Notes under the pieces: model-generated
What the model was told of the DNA's origin: nothing
Seen by the model: the letters and a program-made list of their open reading frames with translations, nothing else
Databases searched by the model: none
Translations under genes and position numbers: made by a program
From: Physella acuta
Lineage: Eukaryota; Mollusca; Gastropoda; Physidae
Length of the DNA: 64,000 nucleotides
Direction: 5' to 3'
Assembly (NCBI RefSeq): GCF_028476545.1
Contig: NW_026732707.1
Coordinates: forward strand, 274,501 to 338,500
Shown here: positions 48,661 through 64,000 of the stretch, piece by piece
How positions within the stretch are numbered: position 1 is the stretch's first letter
Layout: the number at the start of each line of letters is the position of its first letter

Positions 48661-49789
48661 CGACACAGTTCCAAATCCAACGATCAATTCATGCTTATCA
48701 TTCAGCACGGTATTAAATATTTAAACAATCGAAAGCTGTTTGGTGTGCTGCTCATCGATTATTTGGAAGACAAAACCAGTCTGCTCATTGATTGACTAGA
48801 AAATATTTACTACCATCCCAGCTAACACCATGTTTATGATACAATGGCCCAATGTCAAAAACATAATGGGTCTACATTAAGGACATAGGTGATCCCATCA
48901 ATGTTAATGATATTACCGTCCCTGTTTTAACATCTATAATTCATCTATACATTGAATTGAAGGGCGGGGGGGGGCTGAAATACATGACTTAGATGACTTA
49001 GTGCACGAAGATTTCCTTCATTACACACATCACATGCTTTCATGTGAAACGGTAGTGACTAACTGGGTCAAAATAAGTTACAATCTATCGATGTAAAATT
49101 TACATTGCATTAGCTGCGGCAGTGGGCATTTACTTTAGTAACGGCTGTATTTATCTGACTATATCGATTACGCGTTTCCATGGATACTGTTCTGCAGAGC
49201 ACCATTGAGTATTGATAATTTGAGAACTTGAATACTGACACAGCATGCCGATGCAAGTCCCAGGCTACAAAATGTACACTTTCTCCATCAAACGGACCCA
49301 TCCAAACTTTCTTCACTCAGCCATCGAAGTTATTATGCCGTGTATTATTGGGTCGTGTGTATGTCCTGTGCTGCATTCTTTTTTAGTGAATAAATAAACT
49401 TCCTGTGAGATTACAAAATAGCCTCATATGTTTATAAATAATGAAATTTTTGGGATGATACCTACCTTTAAGCTGTATTTTTTCCTATTTTAAGAGAAAC
49501 AGTGGAACAATGCGCGCCTACTTATTACCCGGAAGGTAATCAGAAATGCGCAGACTTTGTCCATAATTAATTTTTAAAAATCTATTTCATTAATTTTTAC
49601 AGTTAATTGTTACAATTTTAGTGTAATACGCATCTTAATATGTAATTAAATTATTACTCTAATGAATAATAAATTTCGTCAGCTTTTTTTCGCCTCAAAA
49701 TAGTATAAAATTCATTTGAAAATGATTACTTTAGAAAGTTACCTCTCTAACACTTAGCCCGAATGATGTGGTCTTTGTTTAGTTTTCCC
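48661..49789. other. Spacer
   Basis: No gene or clear repeat recognised. Confidence 0.4.
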
Positions 49790-51740
49790 CACAAAATGTA
49801 ACAATGTTTATATAAGAAAGTATGGCTTATGGTCAGATCTAACGACCAACCGGGGTTTTCCCGAGGTAAACACCGTTTTTCTTCGTGCATCAACCTACGA
49901 CATCACGATTAAACAAAGGCTTCGACGTGTGGAATATTTTCTTCGATATATAGCTTGTATACGAATTTCACTCGCGTTTAGATTTTATCACTCGATAAAC
50001 GCAAAGGGGCTGACCGATGGTTTTTCATATGGCCGAGTCAATTACAGTGGTTCAGGCAAATGCTTAGCCATATGTGCAGTGACAAATTCGCCTGTTTTTC
50101 ACGTAAATTACAATGATTAAGTACAACCTCTCATTTTTAACAGCTTTAAAGATTCCGACGATAAGAACGCTTTTTGTGTTACATCATAGGGTCAGTATAC
50201 GACCTAACGGAGTGGCATAGGGGGTCGTGAATCTATACAGCTCATATAAGGAGAATTTCACTCGCGGTTTTTTTAAGCCTCGGCTAAGGCGTAGGGCGTA
50301 GAGTATGATGGACAGTGTTTCCAAATCAGAGGCGTAGCGACCCTTCCCGGCGCCCGGGGACAAACTTTTCGATGTGCACCCCCCCCCCCTCAAACTTTCG
50401 ATTTGCACCCCACCCCCTCGAGATTTCCATTTGCACCCCCCCCCCCCCCTCGAGATTTCCATTTGCACCCCCCCTCAAACTTTCGATATGCACCCCTCTC
50501 AACCTTTCAATTTATTTTTCCAACCCATTTTGGCGCCCCCTAAGGTCGGCGCCCGGGGACATATGTCCCCCCCCCCTCGCTACGCTACTGTTCCAAATGG
50601 CCGAGTAAATTACCGAGGACCATGCTAAAGGTTATTTAGATATACAGAGCCTACGTACCCTAACATATTTTTAAACTTTGCCTCTTTTTCGCATAAAGTA
50701 CAATGATTGTATAGCGAAATACAGTCAATGGTTATAACGACTTTTCGTAGTTTTTTAGACGGGGAAACCGTTTTTTTTTTACCCCGGGGTTGTCTACGAA
50801 CTCACAGCGCGGCATAGAATGTCGTCTAACTTTTTTTTAAACATACCTCATGTAAGGAGAATTACACTCGCGGTCACGTTTTAATTATGGCGCCTACGTT
50901 CGTTTTAAACAATTAGATAGACTATGGATACAATGGGATATTATAGTCGTTCAATAAATTGAATCAGGCAAGGCTGCCAGCGCCCGGCAGCGTGCAATTT
51001 GCCCCCCCCCCCTGGGCTATGCCGTGAGCGATATGGCACCTACGTCCGTTTTTAACATTGCGAAAGAATATGCATAAGATTGGGTTTTAGAGTCGTTCAC
51101 TAAACATAATCAAGCGCGTTCGCCGGCGTCTCGGCAGGGTGCGATTTGGCGCCCAGGGCTTTTTAGGGCGGTAGTGTAGGTAAACCCGTGCCCCGATAAA
51201 TATGATTCAAGCGCATGAATCGTTAACATTTAAATAACTCAGTTTTAGAAAACAAGGTCTAGCGTCTAAGAATATAGGATAGGTATAGTATTGATGAAAC
51301 CCATCTAATATATTTCATCAGATTTTATATATCTTTTATGCATTGCTTTAACTTTTATCTGATCGCCATGAAACTTTGGGAGGTTGTTGAGAATACTCCT
51401 GGGGAGATTTCTGAAGGAAAAAAAATAAATTTCGCAAGGGTGGCGTCCCGGCAGGGTGTAATTTGGCGCCCCGGGTTATACCGTGAGCGTTACAGCGTCT
51501 ATATTCGTTTGAAACAGTGCGACGGACTATGAATAAGATGGGGCGTTTAGTCGTTCGATAAATTGAATCAGGTGCGTTCGCCGGCATCCTACAATTTGCA
51601 ATTTCGCGCCCCGGTCTATCCCGGTGACGCTTTTGTGCAGACGTCCATTTTAAAGAGCGTGATAGAATATGGATAAGAAGTATAAGAAGTAGTCCATTGA
51701 GCGTCGCAAAAATGTGTAATCGCCATTATTAAAAATGCAT
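49790..51740 (+). repeat. Dispersed repeat family D, copy 2, interrupted by a MITE
   Basis: Shares TGGCGCCTACGTTCGTTTTA, GCGATAGACTATGGATAAGA-type and GGCAGGGTGCGATTTGGCGC blocks with 41700-42380, repeated here about three times (50888, 51030, 51470). The element at 50327-50590 interrupts it. Confidence 0.6.
50327..50590. mobile_element. hAT-like MITE, family 4, perfect TSD
   Basis: Ends CAGAGGCGTAGCGA and, inverted, CAGTAGCGTAGCGAGG. Flanks ttccaaat at 50319-50326 and ttccaaat at 50591-50598 are identical. The 264-bp body is C-rich with repeated TCAAACTTTCGATTTGCACC words and a CGCCCGGGGACA block near each end. Degenerate relatives lie at about 15520-15728 and 17760-17902. Confidence 0.88.
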
Positions 51741-51744
51741 ATTA

Positions 51745-52375
51745 AACTTTCTCGAATATTCTTATATAACACTACGGGGGATGGCAACTCGGAATATAGA
51801 CATGATTTTTAATCCATTTTAAATCCATTTTTAATCCATTTTTAATCCATTTTTAATCCATTTTTAATCCATTTTTAATTACTTAAAAAAAAAATAGAGC
51901 AGCATCTCGTACAAAAAAAGAATTGCGCACCAAGTGAACGCCAAACAATCTGTGTATAATAGTGCGGAATATTATTAGTAACAGAGGCGTAGCGAGGGGG
52001 GTGCGGGGGGTTCGGACCGCACCGGGTGACACCATTTAGGGGGATGACACAAGGCAAAAAATAGCAAAATATATCGAGAAAAATGATAATTCCACTTAAC
52101 TAATTAGTGATTAATTCGAGTGTTAAATAGTGTTTTAGGAGGTGCAAATCGAAAGTTTAAGGGGTGGGTGCAAATCGAAAATTGAAAGTTTGTCCCCGGG
52201 AAGTGTCGCTTTGCCTCTGGGGGGGGGGGTGGGGTGACACCATTAAGTGCCGCACCGGGTGACACCCGACCTCGCTACGCCACTGATTACTACTTTAAAA
52301 AAACGTTATAAAAACTTTATAAAAACTTTAAAAATGGATTTAAAATCATGTCTATATCCCGAGTTGCCATCTACA
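51745..52375 (-). repeat. Dispersed repeat family C copy, split by a MITE
   Basis: 51745-51981 and 52286-52375 line up, inverted, with contiguous sequence of the copies at 30916-32372 (TTGCGCACCAAGTGAACGCC, GGAATATTATTAGTA, then TTTAAAATCATGTCTATATC and CCGAGTTGCCATC). The break is exactly the element at 51982-52285. Inside, the TTTTTAATCCA word is tandemly repeated. Confidence 0.75.
51982..52285 (+). mobile_element. hAT-like MITE, family 3, short copy nested in family C
   Basis: Ends CAGAGGCGTAGCGAGG and, inverted, CAGTGGCGTAGCGAGG. Flanks attagtaa (51974-51981) and attactac (52286-52293). The empty site in other family C copies reads ATTAGTAC, so each flank carries one later change to an original 8-bp duplication. 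Confidence 0.82.
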
Positions 52376-52588
52376 CTGGAGGTGTTAATAGTTTTCTCAA
52401 GGAAACAACAACATTTTGTACACAATCTTATCATTTTAGCTGTACTATATAGAGAAGCATACCTGATGGTGACTTAGACTTTGGAAGCTGGTCTAGGACA
52501 TTACCCCCTCCAAAGCGATTACCCCCTGTCCATTACCCACGTCCCATATAATTTTACCCCCACTCAGTTAGGGATAGGGTGAGGGTAG
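52376..52588. other. Spacer
   Basis: Contains CATTACCCCC-type words of the kind seen near 14110-14150; no gene. Confidence 0.4.
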
Positions 52589-52999
52589 GGGGTCATCCAT
52601 AAATGACGTCACGTTTTTTTGACGATTTTACCTCCCCCTCTCCTCCTTAATACGCCGTCACAAAAAGCTAGACTCTTCCTCCCACCCCTAAAATGACATC
52701 ACACCTCATCGCACAACCCCCCCCCCCCCTCAAAATTGCTGTTGAATTTTTTAAAAATCTTATCAGAACTCTGTCAACATAGAGTATTTTGATCAATTCC
52801 TATTACAATTTATTAGAACTGTTTTCTAAAATGCGAAATAATTGCTAAAAATCGTTTTCTAACATTTAATTTTTATAATGTAAAAAAATGACGTGACGTC
52901 ATCTGACCCCCCCCCCCCCCTTTCCCCCTCATCACACACCGTCACAAAATTACAGACCCCACTCCCACCTACCAGTTTGATGTCATTTATGGGCGTTCC
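52589..52999 (+). mobile_element. Harbinger-like MITE, copy 2 (TAG duplication)
   Basis: Left end GGGGTCATCCATAAATGACG; the right end is decayed (ATGTCATTTATGGGCGTTCC). TAG at 52586-52588 and 53000-53002. Same internal order as the copy at 27494. Confidence 0.72.
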
Positions 53000-53084
53000 T
53001 AGGGTTAGTGTGCAGGTTTAGAGGGTGATAGGATATATGTTGGTGTTAGAGTTAGTATAGTTTTGTGTTTGGAGTAAACATGTA

Positions 53085-53370
53085 AAGTACTGAAAAAAAT
53101 TCATAAAAAACGTTTTAATAACAAGCTTTTATGTAATAGAGCACTAAAAAGTAGAAAATAAAATATACACTACTATTTCAATTACTATAAAGAAAAGCGT
53201 GGGTCTCTTCCTAAATATTAGAAAAGGTATCCAATAGATACTAAAGTAACCTACACTTTTCTTTATAGTTATTTCAATAGTAGTGTATAATTTATTTATT
53301 TTTTTTTACTTTTTAGTGCATTATTACATAAAAGCTTGTTATTAAAACGTTTTTTATGAAAAAAAAAATT
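53085..53370 (-). mobile_element. Foldback family A, divergent copy
   Basis: Left arm about 53092-53210, loop about 53211-53250, right arm about 53251-53370. The loop orientation matches units 3 and 4. Both arms carry the same substitution (TATACACTACT left, AGTAGTGTATA right) relative to the TATAGACTACT of the other copies. The tail is almost entirely missing. Confidence 0.8.
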
Positions 53371-55712
53371 AATGAATCTTTTTCATGTTATTTACCCAAT
53401 TACGGATTATTAGTCTGCCCCGGATATCGCTATAGCAACACTATCACAACAGGAATCCTCAATTATCAATAAGAAGTGCACAGTGTGGCCTATCTGTTTA
53501 GTTAATATAGGCATTGTAGGCTTTATAAATGATGGTTATTAGACCAAATATGTTATTTAATCATTAAAATGTATTAGCCTAATAAAGTAATAATTGAATA
53601 GATCTAGGCCTATATGTTATAATAACTAAATTGTTATTGAATAACTATAACTACTACACTACTACTACTAGGCCTAGTCAGTATCAATCAGTATGTTCAA
53701 ATATAATTTAATATATATATTATATTTATTTTAATTATTAGTAGGCCTAGTGAATTAGCTTGAAATAGCCACTAGGTTTTCCTAGATCCTAGCTAGGAGA
53801 TAGTAGGCCTACTTTGACAACTAGGTCTGAAGTATAAAAAAAATTAAGTCATTAAAAAAACTCCAGGTCTACTACTTTTTGCATGTAAGTTATGATAATT
53901 AAAATGCAATTAGAATTATTAAATAAAAGTATTTAAATGGAAGAGGCACAGTAGGCTGTATAGATATAGTATATTTTGTAGTAGATGATTGCCGTTAAAG
54001 CTTAAAAATTGTACTCATTTATTATTACTTAACATATCATAATAATATCTACTTTATACTACCTAGTCCTACAACAAAATATTATGCTGTATAAAAAAAT
54101 AGGTATGTCAAACGGCTTTAAATACATGCAGTTTTTCGCTTGCATAGCCCAAACGTAGTACATTTTCACTTCCGTAGTTTCTATAATAAAAAGGGCTCTT
54201 ATAGTAATAAGCTTAATACCATTAAAAAGTGTAAAAGTAAATTTTAAGCTCTCAAATTGTGCGTAATTTTTGTGGTTGTTGAAATTACACAATATATCTC
54301 ATCTATTGATTGAAAACTGTCACTGAGATGATCTTTCAAAGGCAGTCGAGCAAAAGATTTTGACCACTCTCCCATTCTATTCGCGGGTCTTTTTTCACTG
54401 TTCAACGTCTTTCTTTACAAATACCTGTAAAATGTGCAGAATCAAATAGCCTTGAGTAGGATACTAAAACATTTGCATAAAAGACTAAATATTTTAAATG
54501 TTAAAAAAAAGTAAGCAATTAAAAAATTAGTATATGATTCTGACAACATATAAATTTTTTATTTGCATTTTCAGGAAGGTGGTCCTTTTTTCTGTTAAAA
54601 CACTAAAATTGTTTATCATTTCTGAGCATGGTCAAAAAAGGCAGAACTTGACAAAACTCACTAGAGCAATCAATAAAGTCGCTTAAAATCCTGTAGCAGA
54701 ACTGGCAGTTTTCTTCGTTAACATTCAACGCACCAAGTTTTTCTAAATTGATGTTAGCAAATTTTAGAGGCTTTATTTTTCAGTAAAAAAAATAAAAATA
54801 TGTAGCTACTTAGTAAACAAGTTTGTCAGTCTACTTTTTGTAGTTTATTTCTTTAATATATTTCTTTATTATTAAAGCTATAACTCTGTACAATGATTAG
54901 GCTTCCATGTAATTTTTCAGCTTCCCATGAACTAAACCGTCCTTCACTTTGAAGCTGAGTCTAATTTTTTTCTGATTGCTTATAGTTCAAATAATTTTTC
55001 TTTTCTGACAGACAGTACTTCATAAATAAATTAAAACATATTTTTATAAACTTTTTAGAATAGCTGAATATTTTTATCTATGACATGTAAAAGGTCCTGT
55101 GATCATACATTTTGTCGCCAGTTTCAACAATATATGGTTATAGTTTAAAGTAGAAAACCCCGCAATGTTCATGGTTGGGTTGGGTTTTAGCGATGATTTT
55201 AAACTAAATAGCACATGATGTATACCTTGAAATACTTTACATTACCAATAAAAAAAAATAGACAATCTAGCATGTTAGTGTAGTGTGCTCTTTAACTTTA
55301 TATCTTTTGTGAATAATTTCAACTTCAACTAGATGTTATTTTAATGCCTCCAACATTCACCTGAAATGGGGGAAGGGGGGAAGCAAGATCTTTACTACAA
55401 TTGTAACAATGTCAATATATATTAATGATCAGTGCACTAGTGCAGATGTATTTGCACTTTGCAGTCAGCTTGGAAATAAACCTTTATTAGAGCCCTTTAA
55501 AAAGAATATATGTCTTCAAAAAATATACCTTATGAAGTCCTCTCAATTATGTTGACTGTAAAAGGTGATTAATAATAACATATTTACATGTTATAGTTGT
55601 GAAGAATGACTGTTAAGATACAAAGAGTGAGAATGCATGACTAGCATGGTTATCTGTTTAGCCTATGTAGTTGTATCTAATAAGCAAGTGTATTTTGGTG
55701 TAGCCCCACCAC
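53371..55712. other. Spacer, no gene recognised
   Basis: AT-rich. 53500-53830 is rich in TAGGCCTA/AGATCT words. I found no exon with acceptable splice context on either strand. Confidence 0.5.
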
Positions 55713-55930
55713 CAGTGGCATGGCTAGGTTGGGTGTCACCTGTTGTGGTAACTCATTGTGTCACCTGTTGTGGTAACTCATTGTGTCACCTGTTGTGGTA
55801 ACTCATTGTGTCACCTGTTGTGGTAACTCATTGTGTCACCTGTTGTAGTAACTCATGGTGTCACCCCCCCCCCCCCCACCAAAGGAAAAAATGTATATAT
55901 ATATATATGTCGGGGCGCCAAAATATCACC
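55713..55930 (-). mobile_element. hAT-like family 3 end with internal 25-bp tandem repeat
   Basis: Starts CAGTGGCATGGCTAGG then GTGTCACC. Five 25-bp copies of GTGTCACCTGTTGTGGTAAC plus TCATT follow, then a C-tract, (TA)n and decayed GGGCGCCA sequence. The repeat has grown from the GTGTCACC block of the element end. Confidence 0.65.
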
Positions 55931-56082
55931 CTGTTGAGGCGCAGATTCAGTTAAAGACTATAGTAACCTATCTTATTTATAGTCAATCGCACTGTTTAAA
56001 ATAAAATTATGCCCCATAGCAACCACAGGATAGCCCAGGGCACCAAATCAAATCCTGTGATCTGGAGAGGGCTGGTCACCGC

Positions 56083-57708
56083 CATGTGACACTTAGCTAC
56101 ATCAATTAGTCAAATGACACTTAGCTACATCAATTAGTTAAATGACACTTAGCTACATCAATTAGTCAAATGACACTTAGCTACATCAATTAGTCAAATG
56201 ACACTTAGCTACATCAATTAGTCAAATGACACTTAGCTACATCAATTAGTCAAATGACACTTAGCTACATCAATTAGTCAAATGACACTTAGCTACATCA
56301 ATTAGTCAAATGACACTTAGCTACATCAATTAGTCAAATGACACCTAGCTACATCAAGTAGTCAAATGACACTTAGCTACATCAAGTAGTCAAATGACAC
56401 TTAGCTACATCAATTAGTCAAATGACACTTAGCTACATCAATTAGTCAAATGACACTTAGCTACATCAATTAGTCAAATGACACTTAGCTATATCAATTA
56501 GTTAAATGACACTTAGCTACATCAATTAGTCAAATGACACTTAGCTACATCAATTAGTCAAATGACACTTAGCTATATCAATTAGTTAAATGACACTTAG
56601 CGACATCAATTAGTCAAATGACACTTAGCTACATCAATTAGTTAAATGACACTTAGCTACATCAATTAGTTAAATGACACTTAGCTACATCAATTAGTCA
56701 AATGACACTTAGCTACATCAATTAGTCAAATGACACTTAGCTACATCAATTAGTCAAATGACACTTAGCTACATCAATTAGTCAAATGACACTTAGCTAC
56801 ATCAATTAGTCAAATGACACTTAGCTACATCAATTAGTCAAATGACACTTAGCTACATCAATTAGTCAAATGACACCTAGCTACATCAAGTAGTCAAATG
56901 ACACTTAGCTACATCAATTAGTCAAATGACACTTAGCTACATCAATTAGTCAAATGACACTTAGCTACATCAATTAGTCAAATGACACTTAGCTACATCA
57001 ATTAGTCAAATGACACTTAGCTATATCAATTAGTTAAATGACACTTAGCTACATCAATTAGTCAAATGACACTTAGCTACATCAATTAGTCAAATGACAC
57101 TTAGCTATATCAATTAGTTAAATGACACTTAGCGACATCAATTAGTCAAATGACACTTAGCTACATCAATTAGTCAAATGACACTTAGCTACATCAATTA
57201 GTCAAATGACACTTAGCTACATCAATTAGTCAAATGACACTTAGCTACATCAATTAGTCAAATGACACTTAGCTACATCAATTAGTCAAATGACACTTAG
57301 CTACATCAATTAGTCAAATGACACTTAGCTACATCAATTAGTCAAATGACACTTAGCTACATCAGTTAGTCAAATGACACTTAGCTACATCAATTAGTCA
57401 AATGACACTTAGCTACATCAATTAGTCAAATGACACTTAGCTACATCAATTAGTCAAATGACACTTAGCTACATCAATTAGTCAAATGACACTTAGCTAC
57501 ATCAATTAGTCAAATGACACTTAGCTACATCAATTAGTCAAATGACACTTAGCTACATCAATTAGTCAAATGACACTTAGCTACATCAGTTAGTCAAATG
57601 ACACTTAGCTACATCAATTAGTCAAATGACACTTAGCTACATCAATTAGTCAAATGACACTTAGCTACATCAATTAGTCAAATGACACTTAGCTACATCA
57701 ATTAGTCA
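56083..57708. repeat. 28-bp minisatellite, about 58 units
   Basis: Unit AAATGACACTTAGCTACATC plus AATTAGTC. Variants (CTATATC, GCGACATC, ACACCTAG with AAGTAG, TAGTTAAA) recur in the same order in the two halves, so larger blocks have been duplicated. Largest array in the window outside the right edge. Confidence 0.95.
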
Positions 57709-58176
57709 TTGTTCAGTCAGCCATGATAAGAAAAATGCCATGAAGTTTAAACAATTGTGAAATAAAATTGGGATCTGTAGTTTTCATTTTTTGGATGGGC
57801 TAAATTGCTTTGTACCTTAAAACCTTGTTATTAAACTGCTAGATCAATGTTTTTTTAATGTTATGTTTAGTAACTATCTTAGGTGTACACAAGTTTTTGA
57901 GTTGGTATTAAAATAGACCCTATTTAATTATGAGCTTTCATATAATGTCATTGTTTGTAGCTGGAGTTATTTTTTAATTTCTCGTATAAGAAGTAAAAAA
58001 AAAATGAAATATTTTTTCTGTGTAAGACAGTGATGCTTCATTTCATGATTCAAAACAGCAAAGTAATCAGCTCTGAGTTATGGAATGTGCATTAATTCTT
58101 ATTTTTGATAATCTGATTAATAGACCCTTTAGAGGCAAATGTAGATTAACAGTTCATTTTTTGTAAGTTCAGATTA
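57709..58176. other. Spacer
   Basis: 57960-58010 has a TTTCTCGTATAAGAAG fragment of family C. No gene. Confidence 0.4.
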
Positions 58177-58557
58177 GGGGTCTTCCATAAATGACGTCAC
58201 ACTCATAGGGGGGAGTAATTTTATGATGGTGTTTGATGAGAGGGAGGGGATATCCGATGGTATGACATCGCACATTTGCATAATAAAAAAGCAATGTCAA
58301 AAAACGAATTTTAGCTATTATTTTGTGTTTTAGAAAACTGATTGAATGAATTTTAATAGAACTAGATGAAAATATTCTATGGTGACAATATCTTGGAAAA
58401 ATATCGATCTTGTAAAAAAAACAACTCAACTGCAAAGTCGAGGGATATGTAGGCTGGGGTGTGACGTCATTTATGGGGGGGGTCTAGCTTTTTGTGACGG
58501 GGGGGGGGGGGGGGTAAAGAAGTAAAATAAAGCGTGATGTCATTTATAGATGATCCC
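58177..58557 (-). mobile_element. Harbinger-like MITE, copy 3 (TTA duplication)
   Basis: Left end GGGGTCTTCCATAAATGACG; right end TTTATAGATGATCCC; TTA at 58174-58176 and 58558-58560. The interior is inverted relative to the copy at 27494. It lies about 200 bp upstream of the PPP1R42 start codon. Confidence 0.75.
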
Positions 58558-58763
58558 TTAATAGGTCTTTCATAAAATTGCTGCGGATTTAGCAATAAAC
58601 CATTTTAAACCTTTCATACACTTAAAAATATTTTTCTTTGGTCAAATGAATCAAATGATAGAAGAAAAATAAACATAAGATTTTTTGTAACCTGTCTAAA
58701 TTTGATAGGCCAACATGTGCTAAATAAAAACTATGTCCATAACAGATTGTTGTGCTGTCTGCC

Positions 58764-62852
<4,089 letters not shown>

Positions 62853-64000
62853 GTAGTGTATGTCATGTTATGTGAGGTAGTGTATGTCATGTTATGTGAG
62901 GTAGTGTATGTCATGTTATGTGAGGTAGTGTATGTCATGTCAGGTAGTGTATGTCATGTTATGTGAGGTAGTGTATGTCATGTCAGGTAGTGTATGTCAT
63001 GTTATGTGAGGTAGTGTATGTCATGTTATGTGAGGTAGTGTATGTCATGTTATGTGAGGTAGTGTATGTCATGTCAGGTAGTGTATGTCATGTTATGTGA
63101 GGTAGTGTATGTCATGTTATGTGAGGTAGTGTATGTCATGTTATGTGAGGTAGTGTATGTCATGTTATGTGAGGTAGTGTATGTCATGTTATGTGAGGTA
63201 GTGTATGTCATGTTATGTGCGGTAGTGTATGTCATGTCAGGTAGTGTATGTCATGTTATGTGAGGTAGTGTATGTCATGTTATGTGAGGTAGTGTATGTC
63301 ATGTTATGTGAGGTAGTGTATGTCATGTCAGGTAGTGTATGTCATGTTATGTGAGGTACTGTATGTCATGTTATGTGTGGTAGTGTATGTCATGTCAGGT
63401 AGTGTATGTCATGTTATGTGAGGTAGTGTATGTCATGTCATGTCAGGTAGTGTATGTCATGTTATGTGAGGTAGTGTATGTCATGTTATGTGAGGTAGTG
63501 TATGTCATGTTATGTGAGGTAGTGTATGTCATGTTATGTGAGGTAGTGTATGTCGTGTTATGTCAGGTAGTGTATGTCATGTTATGTGAGGTAGTGTATG
63601 TCATGTCATGTGAGGTAGTATATGTCATGTTATGTGAGGTAGTGTATGTCATGTCAGGTAGCGTATGTCATGTCATGTGAGGTAGTGTATGTCATGTTAT
63701 GTGAGGTAGTGTATGTCATGTCAGGTAGTGTATGTCATGTCATGTGAGGTAGTGTATGTCATGTCATGTCAGGTAGTGTATGTCATGCCAGGTAGTGTAT
63801 GTCATGTCATGTCAGGTAGTGTATGTCATGTTATGTGAGGTAGTGTATGTCATGTTATGTGAGCTAGTGTATGTCATGTCATGTCAGGTAGTGTATGTCA
63901 TGTCAGGTAGTGTATGTCATGTTATGTCAGGTAGTGTATGTCATGTCAGGTAGTGTATGTTATGTCAGGTAGTGTATGTCATGTCAGGTAGTGTATGTCA
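62853..64000 (+). repeat. 24/19-bp minisatellite starting at the PPP1R42 exon 6 donor
   Basis: Two unit lengths alternate: GTAGTGTATGTCATGTTATG plus TGAG (24 bp) and GTAGTGTATGTCATGTCAG (19 bp). The array starts at the first base of intron 6; the exon itself ends in TATGTCATGCCAG, so the unit spans the exon-intron junction. It continues past the window end. Confidence 0.93.

Overview
This is metazoan nuclear DNA. It is AT-rich and intron-bearing, with genes that make up only a small share of the sequence, and it is crowded with microsatellites, minisatellites and short non-autonomous DNA transposons. The constant AGATCT/CTAGAT and TAGGCCTA palindromes, the mollusc-type SINE debris and the gene set suggest a gastropod, probably a heterobranch or pulmonate snail. 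That attribution is from memory of such genomes and was not tested.

Three host genes are supported. (1) A DNAJC4-like J-domain membrane protein lies at 3126-4013 (+) as one coding exon. (2) A complete calcyphosine-like (CAPSL) EF-hand gene lies on the minus strand at 30178-39607. I assembled it from five exons whose splice sites and phases all fit, giving 212 or 221 residues depending on the start. (3) The 5' six exons of a PPP1R42 (LRRC67) leucine-rich-repeat gene lie at 58764-62852 (+) and run off the right end.

The rest is layered repeats. 1-24,800 holds a hAT-like MITE with a perfect 8-bp target duplication (1096-1959), a three-copy larger hAT-like family (7281-8344, 9828-11708, 12060-13700), tandem dimers of a long foldback element (4297-5625 and 17994-19304), two copies of a longer dispersed repeat (15350-16560, 17437-19990) and diffuse AGATCT-rich spacer. 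24,800-42,400 holds the CAPSL gene with introns full of minisatellites, further MITEs and a second foldback family. 42,900-53,400 is nested MITEs and large tandem arrays. 53,400-58,700 is mostly spacer plus a 28-bp array of about 58 units. 58,700-64,000 is PPP1R42.

The most striking signal is that tandem arrays sit on exon boundaries of the two multi-exon genes. In PPP1R42, exon 5 ends at a CAG|GTGAGT donor that has itself been amplified into 17 units of 24 bp, each a fresh donor in the same phase. The next donor (exon 6) also starts an array, an acceptor is abutted directly by (TA)n, CAPSL exon 4 is sandwiched between two minisatellites 7 and 12 bp from its splice sites, CAPSL exon 1 has an array 17 bp after its donor, and the CAPSL stop codon lies inside a 30-bp array. 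Other notable signals are a poly-G MITE family with five copies, all with perfect target duplications, and a foldback family whose two arms change together. No CRISPR array, bacterial operon or complete autonomous transposon was found.
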